Positions 13,021 through 25,456 are shown, numbered from the stretch's first letter. The stretch is 64,000 nt of DNA from Blasia pusilla (GCA_050084515.1 CM114273.1:3472001-3536000), one strand, 5' to 3'. Numbers and translations: made by a program. The notes: a model not told the origin generated them from the sequence alone.

Positions 13021-13640
13021 AGCGCCTTTGTGAGCAGTGGAGGACACGCTCAATAGGTCGAGGATGACCTGTTGAGGCCTAGGAAATTTGAGAGAGCAGG
13101 TTTTTCATTCATTTCGGCTCATTTGGAGCCGTATTTAGGAACTTACTATTTTAGGTAAGTATAATTTATAGTAGATGATCGACTTTCTATTTTTGGAAAG
13201 TGGCCTTTGATCTCCTACATGAGGTCAAGAGCCAAGAGGTGACTTGGGAGAATAGGTTACCATGGAGAGAGCTTGGGAGAGGGGAGGGGTATACCTCAAG
13301 GAGAGAGAGCTTGAGAGCTCATTCTTTCTTTGTTGAACCTCTTGGCATGAGGCGGCGGAGTTATGGTCCCTTGCCTTGTGAGTGTAACCCAAGACTCTCA
13401 TTAGGAGAGTGGGTTTGGTTTGATATGAGAGAGAGTGCACACCTTTGAGAGTTATGGTGTGAGATGGTGTAGAGAGAGATTGGATCTTATTTTAGTTGGA
13501 GATATTTTAGTACATCTTGTCTCGTTGTTTGGATGCCATGAGTTAGCATGGGATCGTGCGTGTTTATGTGTGTGTTCGGTGACAGCGATGTATGTTGTGT
13601 AGCGATGTGTATGCGCACGACAGATTCAATATGAATGACA
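13021..13640 (+). repeat. Dispersed repeat, copy 1 (LTR-like)
   Basis: This block matches 36119-37010 in the same orientation. Shared landmarks in order are 'gtcgaggatgacct', 'ggctcatttggagcc', 'atttaggaa', 'tacctcaagga', 'gttgaacct', 'ttgtgagtgtaaccc', a GA-rich tract, 'ggagatatttt', 'tttggat' and 'tgttgtgtagcgatgt'. No open frame is conserved between copies. Length and texture suggest an LTR or a non-autonomous element. In copy 2 the unit is split by a ~290-bp insertion. Confidence 0.55.
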
Positions 13641-14862
13641 TCTTATTTACTCAAATCAACAAAAACGTCCATAGCGACAGATTCTTGGATGTTAATACCA
13701 CAATCACATGCACTTGGTATTCTTGATTCCTTGGTGAAGGACCTATGAACATGTATTTTTTAGCATAATATTCCCACTCACTTGGTTGGACACCCTTTGA
13801 CCTTGTTTCATTTTTTCTCTCTTATACTTTTTACTAATCCATCTAATTTATTTCTTAACATTTGTGGCTCATATGGTATGGTCACTTGGCATTTTTCATT
13901 CATAAAAATTGCAAACAATCGCCATCGATCTTGGCTCATATTGCCTTGATTGCAATGATGGAAGTAACATTCTTCATGCAAATCAATAAATATTCTTTTA
14001 TTCTCTTGAATTCAGTATACTTTTGGTTTTTTAAGAGAGGAAAGACCTGAAATCAAGACAACACAATTTATAGTGATAAGCATCATTATATACAAAAACC
14101 TCAAACAATACATATGAGGCAACATGAAGGATTGCATAAATATAAAAAGCATATTGAGAAACTATTTCTTGGTCTTGGTTGAGGTCATAGTTCTTTATGA
14201 GTTAGATACCACCGTATTTTCTGAAATGTTGGTGGTCCTCTTCATGTAGGGCAGATGTTTCTGATACCTATAACACACAAAAACACTTTAATATAATCCA
14301 AATCCTCATCGAATCGAATCGTGCAAATGACTCCATGCAAAAATAAATGATATTTTAATGTATATTGCATACACATATCCAAATTTAAAAAAAAAGTTTG
14401 AAGATCTTCTCATTGCGATCATTTTGACTCTAAGAACAAGGCGTAACGATTTGCGATGAAAAAGATATGACTATTCTAATCTAATACACTCTCACAACTA
14501 CTTTTTGTAGCTCTTTTTAAAAATAAAAGGGCAAAAATGCTCCGTGGAAACTACACTCTCACAAAATGGAAGCGAAACAATGGGAGTGCCCATTCATTCT
14601 AATGAAGTCCGCAAAAAATTGAATTTGTGTGTGGCATTATTAATCCCTCCCCTTCACCTACTATTCACTTAAAAAAGCCAATTTTCTAACAGTAGTCAAC
14701 ATGTGTCATTTTTTTTGTTTTGTAACCACGAGCTTTCTCTCCTTCTTTCACCTTGCCCGAAATTTTTTCCCCTTCTATATGTCCCTTTTGACATGTAGGG
14801 TATCGACATGTGTCTCTCTTTTTGTTTTGTAACCACGATCCGGTTAGTCCCACTTTATTACC
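13641..14862. other. AT-rich DNA, nothing recognised
   Basis: I see no supported gene, RNA or repeat between the dispersed repeat and the LINE fragment. A 62-codon frame at 13862-14050 has no motif. Confidence 0.4.
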
Positions 14863-14880
14863 GTTTAGGGTTTAGGGTTT
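14863..14880 (+). repeat. Short plant telomere-like repeat (TTTAGGG)
   Basis: About two and a half TTTAGGG units lie directly at the 5' truncation point of the LINE fragment. The length is no greater than a promoter telo-box, so this could be chance, a telo-box or filler from break repair. Confidence 0.45.
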
Positions 14881-17050
14881 ACCGAGTTGGTTCAGGTAGC
14901 CTCTCACCTAGCTCAGGGGAGAGTGCCAACAACAGAAGCCCAGGTATTGGGGGCGGGGCAACTTTTGGCGTTGTCGAAGGAGGGTGGAGGGATCCGTTCG
15001 ATCGCCATAGGGGAGGTGCTCTTGCGGTTGGTGAGTCGCACTATCGCTTTGCAATTCCATAAGGCTTTCGAGTCACACTGAGTCCGCACCAAATTGGAGT
15101 TGCCATGCTAGCCAGTTGTAAGGCGGTAGCCTTAGGTTTGAGGGCTTGTTTAGATATACATCATGAGTGGGTGGTTCTCCAAGTTGATGTGGAGAACGCC
15201 TTTAACTCAGTGTCTCGGGAAACTATCTTCACGAAGCTGGGAGACGCAGGGTGTCCTATAGCGAGTTAGATTCCCTTCGTGTATGCTTTTTATGGGGCCC
15301 CCTCGGCCCTCTATTTTCACCATGGTAGGTTCCGAGGAGGAGGCCACGGTCTTGGAGTGTGCCACCGGGACGCGTCAGGGTGATCCCTTGGATGGTGCAT
15401 TGTTTGCTTTGGTTCATTATCGAGCAGTTCTTTCTACGGTGGAGGCTTTCCTGGGTTGCATTTTCCCTTCGTTGGCAGATGATACTCACATTGTTGGCCA
15501 TGGAGACTTGGGCATTCATGCATTTTAGCACTTTTCAGCATAGTTGGCACGTGTCGGCCTCGCAGTGAAGGTGGGAAAGTGCAAGGCTTGGTCTTCATTA
15601 GGCTTGTCAGCGGATGTTCATTTACCCGACGGTTTTTTGACACCTATTGGAGGGCTTCATGTCTTGGGAGTCCCACTCGGGAGCCATGACTTTGTATCGA
15701 GTTTTGTGGCGACAGCTCTTACCGAGGATCTTGTCCATGTTGACGATCTCACAAGGATTGGTGACCCTCAAGTAGCTTATGGAATCCTCTCATCTTGTTT
15801 TGCTCGTAGACCTGGTTATCTATGTAGAATCGTGTGGGCGTCTAGCCATATTTCTTCCTTGTATAGATTCTTTGATAGAAAGATTATGCAAGCGTTTGGG
15901 GATCTTCTAGGACCTGGCTCATTAGAGTGCCCGGGAGTTAGCTCGTAGACAAGCTTCTTGGCCGATTGCCTTTGGTGGAGTAGGTCTCATAGCAATTGAG
16001 TTAGTGGCGTCTTCAGCTTTTTTAGGGAGTTGGGCCACTGTAGCACCCCTCCTTTGCTCCCGATTTTTGGTTAGGGATAGACCGCTACTTTTATTGTACG
16101 TTTCCCAGGTTGAGGATGGTCTTTTCCCACTTTAGTCTTCACTCACAGCTTGTAGAGACTCCCTTCTTGTTGAGGCTAGAGTTGTTCTTCCCGCTTTCTC
16201 TTCCCTAGTTACCTCTGGACAGTCTGGGCTCCAATCTTCTTTGATGGAAGCCCACTTTGATGCATTGTTTAGAGCTACTATGTCGGACGGGAGTATCCCC
16301 ATGGAGGTTCGGGCCCGTATTTCCTCTTGCCACGAAAAGGGGGCATGCTCATGGGTGGGGGCTCGTCCCCTCATCACGGATTTCCGCATCGCACCACTTA
16401 CCTATACTACAGCAATGCGGTTCCGATTGGGCCTGCCCTAACCAACGGTGGTTGGTTCGACTTATTGTGAGTGTCTTCGGAGTCTGGATCCACTTGGTGT
16501 GCATTTCGCACGGTGTCCAGTTGGGGGTAAGAGGATAACCACTCATGATGCAGTACGGGATATTATGTTCTCTATTGCTCGGGAGAGTGGATTCCACATA
16601 CAGAGAGAGAGAGAGAGAGAGGCACTACTCCATGCGGGATTCCCTTATCCGTGCTGATCTCTATATGACGAGGGAGTCTGAGGTGGTGGTAGCAGGTGTT
16701 GTAGTGATGGATCCTACATGGGAGGCGGTGCGAGCCCAAGTGGTGGCACAAGGGAGATTGCTACAAGGAGCGGCGGCGGCCAAGAAGACCCACATTTATA
16801 GTCGACTTCATGACGGACATCGATTTATCCCCCCTAGCCATTGAGATGTACGAGGCTATGGGGGAGAGGTTTGACTCGTTCCTTAAGGATTTCTTCCATC
16901 ATCTCCAGTCGAGAAATGGGTTGTCCTTAAACTGCAATAATAGGCAACGGGCTGGAGGCCCACAAAGTAGTAGTCAGGCCCTCTAGGTATTGCTGATATT
17001 ATTTCTACTGTTGGTGATTTTGGTCGTTAGGGGAAGGCCCCCTTCCTTCT
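14881..17050 (+). pseudogene. RLE-type non-LTR retrotransposon, 3' part (copy 1)
   Basis: Frame-shifted pieces read through an R2-like order on the plus strand. The RT has SKEGGGIR near 14965, QVDVENAFN near 15180, TRQGDP near 15370 and a LADDTHIVG catalytic box near 15471. A thumb region is at 15544-15950. A Cys-Cys-His-Cys knuckle (CECLRSLDPLGVHFARC) lies near 16466. A restriction-like endonuclease follows, with RADLYMTRESEVVVAGVVV near 16650 and AAKK...FIPLAIEMYEAMG near 16780-16860. The region 14887-15390 is about 90% identical to 45821-46315. A GA microsatellite interrupts the knuckle-endonuclease linker at 16602-16620. The copy is 5'-truncated as LINEs usually are, and several stops and shifts make it inactive. 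The clade (R2/NeSL-like) is inferred from domain order; it may be a distinct plant lineage. Confidence 0.8.
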
Positions 17051-17100
17051 AATCGGCCCGAGAAGAAGGAAGGGGACCTTCCTTCTTCTCGGGGCCGATT
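17051..17100 (+). repeat. Long hairpin in LINE 3' region
   Basis: Positions 17051-17073 pair with 17077-17100 through a 23-bp stem with one bulged base and a three-base loop (GGA). The inner 17 bp (from CCCGAGAAGAAGG) are perfect. It follows the endonuclease coding remnant and precedes the pyruvate kinase leader. In R2-like elements, 3' UTR structure is bound by the reverse transcriptase during target-primed reverse transcription, so this may be such a signal. Confidence 0.75.
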
Positions 17101-17153
17101 GTGGCCCCTTCTATTCCCCTCGTTTGTATGTGATGGTTTCCCATCCTTTTTTC

Positions 17154-17162
17154 TATATATTA
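17154..17162 (+). promoter_or_regulatory. Possible TATA box of pyruvate kinase
   Basis: TATATATTA lies about 340 bases upstream of the pyruvate kinase ATG, at the border between the LINE 3' region and the GC-rich leader. A start of transcription near 17185-17195 would give a ~310-base leader that contains a GGA-repeat tract (about 17318-17345). It may equally be part of the LINE tail. Confidence 0.3.
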
Positions 17163-17499
17163 TTACATTTACATACATTTATTAAACGCGGAAGATCCGA
17201 GCCGACGGAGGCTGGAGACAGCAACCCTCCGGTGACGACGCGTGCGAGAGTTTGGGAAGATTCGTGGCCCGCAGCGGAGAGAGGGGGCGGTATTGTCGAG
17301 AAATTGTCGATTCGACTTGAGGGAGGAGGAGGAGGAGGAGGAGAGAAAGGCAGCGCTTGAGAAGGAGCGGTAATCGGGCGGATCGGATCGGATGCGGGAG
17401 TGAGGGCTGCAAGTGTGAGGCTTCTCGCTCCCGAGAGAGGAGAAATCAGGCAGTGCGGAGGGAGGGGAGGAGTGGGAGGAGATCGGAGGGGGTGCAAAG

Positions 17500-20383
17500 A
17501 TGGCGACGATAGATATTGAGGAGATTCTGAATTCGACTCCGGAATCGAGGCGCTTGCAGAAGACGAAGATCATCTGTACGCTGGGGCCGAAGTCTCGCGA
17601 TGTGGAGACGCTGGAGAAGATGCTGCGGGCCGGGATGAATGTGGCGCGGTTTAATTTTTCGCATGGATCGTATGAGTATCACCAGGAAACGCTGGAGGCG
17701 CTGAAGGTGGCAATGTCAACCACGCAGATAATGTGTGCGGTTCTTCTGGATACTAAGGTTTGCTTCAGAACTCTCTGTGTGGATGTCATCCCGTCATGAG
17801 TTCACGCTCATGACCTCGATCTATTCTTGGTGGTGTACGACTACCGATTCGGTCCAATTAATGTTTTGCGATGATGCGGTTCGGCTTGAGGACACTGAAT
17901 GATTCATTGTCGATAGAAGCTCGGTTCTTCACTTCGCACTCCAGCTAAAAGGCTTCACAATCCCTCCTAGCGCGCTACGATACTGTCCTACTCATCAGTA
18001 CTTTGGCTTTGAGTGTCTACACAAGCAATCGACTTTTTCTTCTTCTTCTCCTTCTTCTTTTCTCTGTGCACAGCAGTTCAATGCAAACATGTGACTCGGG
18101 TGAGGTCCAAGAGTTACTTCTGCGTTACAGGAATTGGATGTTTTAGATGGTATCATGTTTTGATCGTGTTACTACTCACTTGCGTGTGCACCCCGACCTT
18201 GTCTTCACCGGTGGACGACTCTAACGCGTCCCCACCCCTGGCTTCACTTTAGAGAATACTCTTATTCTCATATTGACTGCGGCTGCTGCTGCAGTCGTTT
18301 CCCAAAGAACTTGCTTCAGGTCGCGAAAAGAAGCAGCCGAAATTGTGACAGCACGTAGTTGCCATTTCTGGTGTGCACTTTGTTCCGCATGATGAGTGAT
18401 TGGCTCCTTAGCATACAATTCACCAAGAGGCGTGTGTGTTTCGATCACGACTCTAGTTTCTTTGGAAGCAAGGGTTGCAACTTTGTGCTTTATTCAATTC
18501 CATCCATAGCGAACGCTTATGAGCAGCTGCACCAAAATCTAACGCTGGTAGATAATTTTCTATGTCTCTTTTGAACGACTCACTAAACACATCGAGTCTG
18601 TCTGCTGGATGTATCTGTTCCGTGGCGTACTCAGCTGTGTTCGATTTCTTCACGTTCAGCACGTGCTTATGAATATCATTTTTTTGTTCAGGGTCCGGAG
18701 ATTCGTACCGGAATGTTGAAAGACGGAAAGCCAATTCAAATTGTCAAGGACAAAGAGGTTACACTCACAACAGACTACGAGTTCAAGGGGGATGAGAACA
18801 CCATCGCGCTGAGCTATTCGAAGTTGCCAGAACACGTACACCCTGGAAATCAGATTCTGATGGCCGATGGCAGTATCACGCTGACAGTACTGGAGTGTGA
18901 CATCCCTGGAGGAAAAGTGAGGTGTAAATGTGAGAACTCTGCTGTTCTGGGCGAGAGAAAGAACTGTAACTTGCCTGGTGTGATCGTTGATTTGCCCACA
19001 GTCACCCCTAAGGATGAGGAAGACATCTTGGTATGGGGAGTCGCAAACAAAATCGACTTTATCGCTGCTTCTTTTGTGCGTAAAGGGGGTGATGTATTGA
19101 AAATCAAGGAGCTTCTCGGTCCAGCCGCAAAGACCATTCAAGTCATCTCTAAGGTCAGTTCACTCTCTATCCTCATACAGGCTGCTTTCTCTCCCGGTTG
19201 TGACAATGAGGATAGTGTGGTAACCTTGGTGTCATAAGCGGAATTCTGTATGGGCACCATGAACACAATCCTGCACTATGGGATTGAAAATCTTCAGAGA
19301 TTGTCAAAATCTCTGAAGAACACGCTATGATTTGTCAGAAATGTGATTTCGAGGCATAGTCTCGCTGCGGGTAGGGATCAGAGGGGCTCGTCGTTAATGT
19401 CTGCACTGTTTCAAACCCTCTAGACCGTGGATGTAGTAAGAGTCACAGTTGTTATACTACATAAGTGAAGCATAGGTACTGCGACTTGAGTTGGCCGGCT
19501 GCCTCTTTGTATGATTTTACCTTCATGCAGATAAGTATCTAATGTACACAGTATGCTGGTCACTGAGCAGGTGGAGAACCAGGAAGGTTTGGTCAACTTT
19601 GATGATATTCTGAAAGAGAGCGATGGCATCATGGTTGCCAGAGGAGATCTGGGAATGGAAATCCCAACAGAAAAGATTTTTTTGGCACAAAAGATGATGA
19701 TATTCAAGTGCAACTCAGCAGGGAAGCCTGTGGTGACTGCGACACAAATGCTTGAGTCCATGTGCAAGTCTCCTCGTCCTACCAGGGCAGAAGCTACAGA
19801 TGTGGCCAATGCTGTCTTGGATGGCACAGATGCAGTCATGTTGAGTGGTGAAACAGCTGCAGGTGCCTATCCAGAAAATGCTGTAAAAATTATGGCCGCT
19901 ATTTGTCGAGAGGCAGAAGCATCTCTTGACTACAATGCCATCTTCAAAAGTGTGATGAGGTCAGCTCCACTTCCAATGACTCCTTTGGAAAGTCTGGCGT
20001 CCTCTGCAGTGCGGACTGCTAACAAAGTGAGGGCGACTCTGATCATTGTGTTAACACGAGGTGGAAGTACAGCAAAACTTGTAGCAAAGTACCGACCATC
20101 GGTTCCTATTCTATCAGTTGCAGTGCCTGTGATGACAACAGATAGCCTGACCTGGGAGCTCAGTGAGGAATCGCCGGCTCGCCATAGTCTTGTCTGCCGA
20201 GGTCTTATTCCCCTACTTGCAGAAGGTGCAGCTAAAGCAACAGATTCAGATACGACAGACGAAATTCTCAACGCTGCCATTGCCTATGCCATCAGGACAA
20301 ATCTTTGCGCTCATGGAGATGCTGTTGTGGCCCTCCATCGGATTGGTGCTGCATCGGTCATCAAAATTATGGACATCAAGTAG
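17500..20383 (+). CDS. Pyruvate kinase, cytosolic
   Basis: The enzyme converts phosphoenolpyruvate and ADP to pyruvate and ATP, the last step of glycolysis, in the cytosol. The model is join(17500..17757, 18692..19153, 19571..20383) and gives 510 residues, the usual length of plant cytosolic isoforms. There is no transit peptide. Both introns are GT-AG and phase 0. Visible motifs are KTKIICTLGPKSRD near residue 21, NVARFNFSHG near 46, LDTK/GPEIRTG across the first junction, the signature IQVISK/VENQEG across the second junction (catalytic Lys240 is the last residue of exon 2), ARGDLGMEIP at 263-272, KPVVTATQMLESM, and MLSGETAAGAYP. The C-terminal allosteric domain ends in KIMDIK. The start has a good context (AAAGATGGCG). 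All domains are intact, so this looks functional. Degenerate LINE DNA ends within 400 bases of the start codon. Confidence 0.97.
19291..19319 (+). repeat. 12-bp hairpin in pyruvate kinase intron 2
   Basis: TCTTCAGAGATT (19291-19302) pairs perfectly with AATCTCTGAAGA (19308-19319) around a five-base loop. It lies inside the intron between exons 2 and 3. It is too short for a typical plant miRNA precursor, and no role is evident. Confidence 0.5.
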
Positions 20384-20433
20384 TAGCCTTCTTTTCTCTT
20401 CCCTACTTTTTTTTGTTCACAGAGAGTTTAACC

Positions 20434-20439
20434 AATAAA
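20434..20439 (+). terminator. Poly(A) signal of pyruvate kinase
   Basis: AATAAA lies 51 bases after the stop codon, following a T-rich tract that would serve as a U-rich element. Confidence 0.5.
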
Positions 20440-23400
20440 AGCGTCCTCCCGCATAAAGAGTGCTGAGTCCACTGACGAGTTGATTTCTTTTTTAATTTCT
20501 AATTGCACTACCTGTATTTGGTAAATGTGTGGAGCACCAGTTGGTGTTCCCACTGGTTCCATGGGTTTTCCATTGGAGTCTTGGTAGTCCATTAAGATTT
20601 TGAGTGTACGGAGAGGCCCCACCATGTTGAGGAGGAATGTTGTATTTTTTTGATCTAAAAGCAGCCCTTGGCCAAATTGATTTTTTTCCCACATGGTGCA
20701 GGATGGGACGAAGCAAACTACCGGGATCTGGAGAGATCTCAGGAGTCTCCAAATCTCGGAAGTGGGCTCCTTCTGTCCTGGGATTACTGAATTCCTTGGA
20801 ATCTTTTAGAAGCTAACAGTTTCAGAACGTGAGTATAATGGAGCTAACTTGCTTTCTCTGATCGCCTGGTTTCTGTCCAGTGTGTAGTAGTATTACTGGT
20901 AATTAGGTGCCCACATAATGACATGCGGTTAGTCAGACCAGCTTTGAAGTACTCGATCCATTCAATGGTGTACTCATAAGATTGTCCGAGAACGGCATGA
21001 ATCTTCCTGGAAAGGCAGGATGGTTAGAACCGGTCGAGGAGCTATTGCCATCGTAGACATGAACTCGCACATCATGATCTGTGACTTTGGTCCTTTGGAT
21101 GTCTCTCAAAGAGCATTCTGGTGATGTACAGGATATGCGTCACAAAGCCCTAAAGAGTTTCATTTTTTTCCCCAGATTGGAACTGGGATTGTTTCAATCT
21201 TCAGTGAGTTCCACAGCAGAAGTGGAATCTCGAATAACTGGCTGTGATTTTTACGTAATGGGTGCTGCTGTCTTCAGCCTCTGGATTGGACCAGATTTGG
21301 CAGTTCATGGCGCCCCATCTTTGTTTTAAGGTTTATCCTATTCTTCAGAGAACTGGGTTGAAGGATCCAATCTAGAGGAATCATTTTGAAGTGAAGGATC
21401 GTTGCCGCTTCCGAGCTTGGTCCTCCTAAGCATTGGTTTCAGACCTTAGTCTTGTTTTTCTTAAGTATGATATGTTCCGAAGGGGACAAACCATCTCTTG
21501 AAGATATGATATATCTTATCTCTGAGTAATTTGACTTCATTGCAGCGCTTTTGTTGTGCTGCCTTTTGTCAGACATTTTTTGGCTGTGTCCAAATATTTT
21601 AGATGTGCATAGCATTCTCCTTCATACAGGATAATGCTGGGAGGCACTGAGAAGGTGTTGAAAGTCTCGGTGAGTATATTGCTATCATCCTTCCTCTAAG
21701 TCTTAAAGAACAGAAGCTTTTGGAAGCTTTCCATCATGGAGATGCAAGTGCTGCTCAAAGATTTAAAGTTCTACTGTTTTCCTATGCTTCCTTCTTAAGG
21801 GAGTGCTCTGACCTTATCATCAAAGTCTAAAAAATCACTGTCAAAACCTCTGTGATGGTAAACTAGGAGCAAAACTGTTAAACGGCCTTCTCCCCATCAG
21901 CTTGGAATATCCTTTCCCCTTGTAGTTTGGTTTCAATTATGATATCATACAACACTGCCCAAAGGCAAGTTATGCCCACTTTCTGACATCCCTAATTAAA
22001 AGGGTACTCTGATTTGGTTACTTTTCTTTCACCCACAGCTAGTTCCTCACCACTCTGAATGGTGTCGGGAGCAAGTGTAGCCACAGACTTCGCTCACCAA
22101 TTAAATAATAACCAGCGATGAATGACCAGTCTATGAGACAGAAGTGCGTGATCTGGTCTAGTTGAATGTCTCATGTGCTGGGCATGTCGTCTCGCACATG
22201 GAATCAAAGAGGGTTTTCGGACACTCAGGGATCGGACTTCGGGTAGTTAACCCAGTGGGAGGCAGAAACATCCTATTGAAACCTTTCATGAAAGCCCATG
22301 ACCAGATCTCATTTGTAACTGGCTGGCTGTCTCCATGGGAGCCCCCAAAAGCCATTGACTGACTCAAGTTATAAGGGCGCACTGAAATGATGCCAGTAGA
22401 AGCATACTATGAACTGTAGACAGTACCTTCTCTAGTGCTTGGAGGCACAGCATCTCGCCAAGTCCGCCCAATGAACTCCGGGGCCATGTCTATCCCATCG
22501 AGCCTGAATGGAGAGTAAAGCTCAGTCAGAGGCGAACTTTGCTGGAGAAAGCATCAATGTCCGAGGTAGTGTATCCATCGCCTACTTTTGGCCACATGAT
22601 AACGCGTTAGGAGTCTCTTCGTCCAAGCCTGACAACTGGTTCTACTGCTCTCTAGTGGTGATGAGTAAAATATAAGGGCAAAATCAGACCTGATTGGAAG
22701 CCCAGATTATTGCAGTCACTGCACAAGATATTTCCAGATGCGAGCACCAGGGCCAAAAGGTACATAAGCTTCCTCACTCGTCTATTTGGAACATGCGCCA
22801 ATAATGATACTGGTTAGTCTTCTTTGAAGACAACCGTCCATGTGACTCTATAAGAGTCCTTGAAGCTTTAATAGTTCGGTCTCTGTACACTGTTCCGTTC
22901 ACTCCTGGCACCCAGGTGCTCCAGCTTGTCTACTGGAGAACGGTGGAAATACCAGTTCCTTCAGGCGTTTTGCTCCATCAACCTTTGGATTCTTGTTGGG
23001 GTAAGCCGCACAACTCGATATGGCACCTCTTGTTTTGCGCCTTCTGAAATCCCCTTGCCCCCCCTCTTTCGTCTTCCTGTAAGCTCATAGTCTGGTTAAT
23101 CAAGGCTGTAGTACCATGTCTCTGAGTGAGATTAATTTTAGATTCAACAAGCCACTACTGGTAAAGCATGCTCACCTTTAGGTGTGTCCCCCCTCTAATC
23201 TGCTGCAGGCTCTGGAAAGGCGGTTTGTTGCTTGTTTGTGAATCGGAATCCTGGATCTACATTGGAATCTGTAGGCAATTCCCATGGCGAAAGCCGAGCC
23301 TGAGAACTTGGTAGCACAAGCGCCGAGTCCAACTTTAAGAAGGGAACGAGCCCACATCATTACCTCACAAATTCTGGAGTGGGATGCAATAGTGGAGAAA

Positions 23401-25440
23401 GTAATCCTCGTGAGGACGATCCTTTGGAGTGACGGTGGAAGAAGAGACGTCGACCGTTGACTGTCAAGGAAATGCACTGTCCCAAGATCTCGCATAGACA
23501 ACTTACAGCATCGGTGTCTTCTTCAAGCACCAAGTGTGAAAGTAAGCGTGAAGCAATTACGGTTATACTCACTGCGGCATTTCATAGTTCGCTTCCGGTT
23601 GCGGATGCGCACTAAATCAGGAAATGCTGTCCCACTCCTCAGTCTGAGCCCTCTGGATTCAAACTCCCCCAATAGCTTCATGACTCTAGACTCGTCCTGG
23701 ACTCTGGAGATTTCACGCTCCTTTTCTGAAGGGTAAGCACCTTTTTCCCGTTAACCTGGGGAGGAAATCTTCATCGAATTCGTATGAGTGTGCATATGAG
23801 GATAGACATAGGGGATGTGGTAGCTATGGTAGTCTAACTTGCTTCGTGTACACTAAGGAACCTAACTTAGCCCATGCACCAGAATAACCTTATCCCACCC
23901 CTTCCCGCATATTCGTCTGATTGGACACTTGTGCATTTGAAGCTTCTCATAGCATCAGTAGTACGAGTCGCCACTGAATGCACCGGAATCCAAATCCTCT
24001 TATGGCAGACATTGGCCTTGTGAGCTGACACCTAATGGCTGAAACACGGGACAACATGAAGCTCGCACAAGAGAGAGAGGCTAATGCTACGTGTGCAAGA
24101 CAACTGATTTGCTCACAAGTGCAGCAGGGCTGCTGCAAATTCCGAGGGGCAACTCGCGCTATGGCTGAATGGAGGACTTCACACTTCATCTGTTCACACT
24201 TTCTGTCTTCCCGTTTACTTCTCGATGCCTTGCATGTAGCGCATATCGGAGAGCTCTCTGACAATTCAAACTTTTGCTCTTGCTTTCCCATCTCCCTTCA
24301 CTCCCGCACATTTGTCGTGGCTCCTGCGCTTTGTACAACTGGTTTTCTCTCAGCAAAGTGCAATTGCTGTGGACAACCTGCTTAACAGAGCCTTGCTGGG
24401 CTGCCAAGTTTGTACTTAGTGGAGTGCAACGGGTTCGCTTTAGAGATCAGGCGAGTTTGTTCTTACAGGTTTCTCCTGATTTCTCCCTTAAGCCTTTTGT
24501 AGGCCACCCCTTCCTCTCTGCTTACCTAAAGTTCCTTGCTCGAGCTCGTGCTCCTCAATGCCTCCCGCCGTTGCCTTGCTGAATCTTGCCCTTGGCTTCT
24601 TCTTCTTCTTCCAGCTGGCAAGCTGGAGCTCGCCTCCCATGTCATCTCCTCTCGAGCTGCGTTTGGCAACCGCCTCCTCCCTTGCTGTTGTTGGGCCTTC
24701 AGCCACTGCCTCCCAGTGGCTTGGTTTCTGATCTGAGCCGATTTCTCTCACGCGCACTTCATCTGGTCCTTGTGATTTTTAACTTGGTTCCCTGATCTAA
24801 CTCCTCTGTCGCTGTTCATCCTATCTCCTATCTGTGATTGATGATCTCGTGTACTAGTTCGAAACTACATGGAGTAGACGCTTCCGCAAGATTTGACGTC
24901 TACTGCATTAGTGTAGGATTTGATTTACACATCTGATCCATGCCTGATCCATCATTGGCTGGTGATTAGTGCAGTAGTGGACGTGTACAATCCCACTGGT
25001 GGTGACATCTGTGCTCTAATTCGGCCACTAACCTTCAAAAGAGGTCTCCTGCTGCTTAACGGAGTTGTCCCTTCTCCTACTTGTGCTCAATTTGATCCAG
25101 ATTCCTAGTAACTACTTCATTTCTTCTAAATACATGTGGCAGACCTGCACTATAGCAATATAAATGCGTATTGCTGTAGCTTTCCCATAACTCCGCTCAG
25201 CTAATACCTTTGGTGGCGACACTTCATTCAAATTGAGCGCAGGTGGAATTTGATTTTCCCGCCTCAAGTAGGATTGTGGCCTTTGATTCGACCCATCCAT
25301 GCCGTCGCTTGACAAGGCGGATATTTTCCGAGTTCCTTAGAGCTTCCCTCACTTAGCTTCCCTCACTTAGTGGCTCCATCTGCAATTTGATGAAGCCACT
25401 TGGCTCCGTGGCGAGTCATATAACCTGAGACAGGAAACGG
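20440..25440. other. 5 kb of balanced-composition DNA, no recognised gene
   Basis: Base composition is visibly less AT-rich than the outer flanks and no transposon motif is seen. Frames such as 22158-22382 (-, 74 codons), 23178-23501 (-, 107), 24035-24385 (+, 116) and 24488-24757 (-, 89) overlap one another on both strands and show no known family. A tandem copy of AGCTTCCCTCACTTAG lies at 25341-25372. Part of it may be long 3' UTR, promoter DNA, an unrecognised non-coding gene or organelle-derived DNA. None of these can be shown from the sequence alone. Confidence 0.35.
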
Positions 25441-25456
25441 GCAACTAGTCTAGTTA

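Noticed and set aside
14861-14882. Interstitial telomere or chromosome fusion site
   Set aside because: Only about two and a half TTTAGGG units; too short to indicate a former telomere.
17153-17573. Overlapping minus-strand frames (114 and 134 codons) opposite the pyruvate kinase leader and exon 1
   Set aside because: They are antisense shadows of a GC-rich leader and a clearly coding exon; no motif and no start context.
19291-19319. miRNA precursor in pyruvate kinase intron 2
   Set aside because: A 12-bp stem with a five-base loop is too short for a plant MIR stem.
18656-20280. Minus-strand frames of 95-161 codons opposite pyruvate kinase exons 2 and 3
   Set aside because: Exact antisense of conserved enzyme exons; composition explained by the sense codons.
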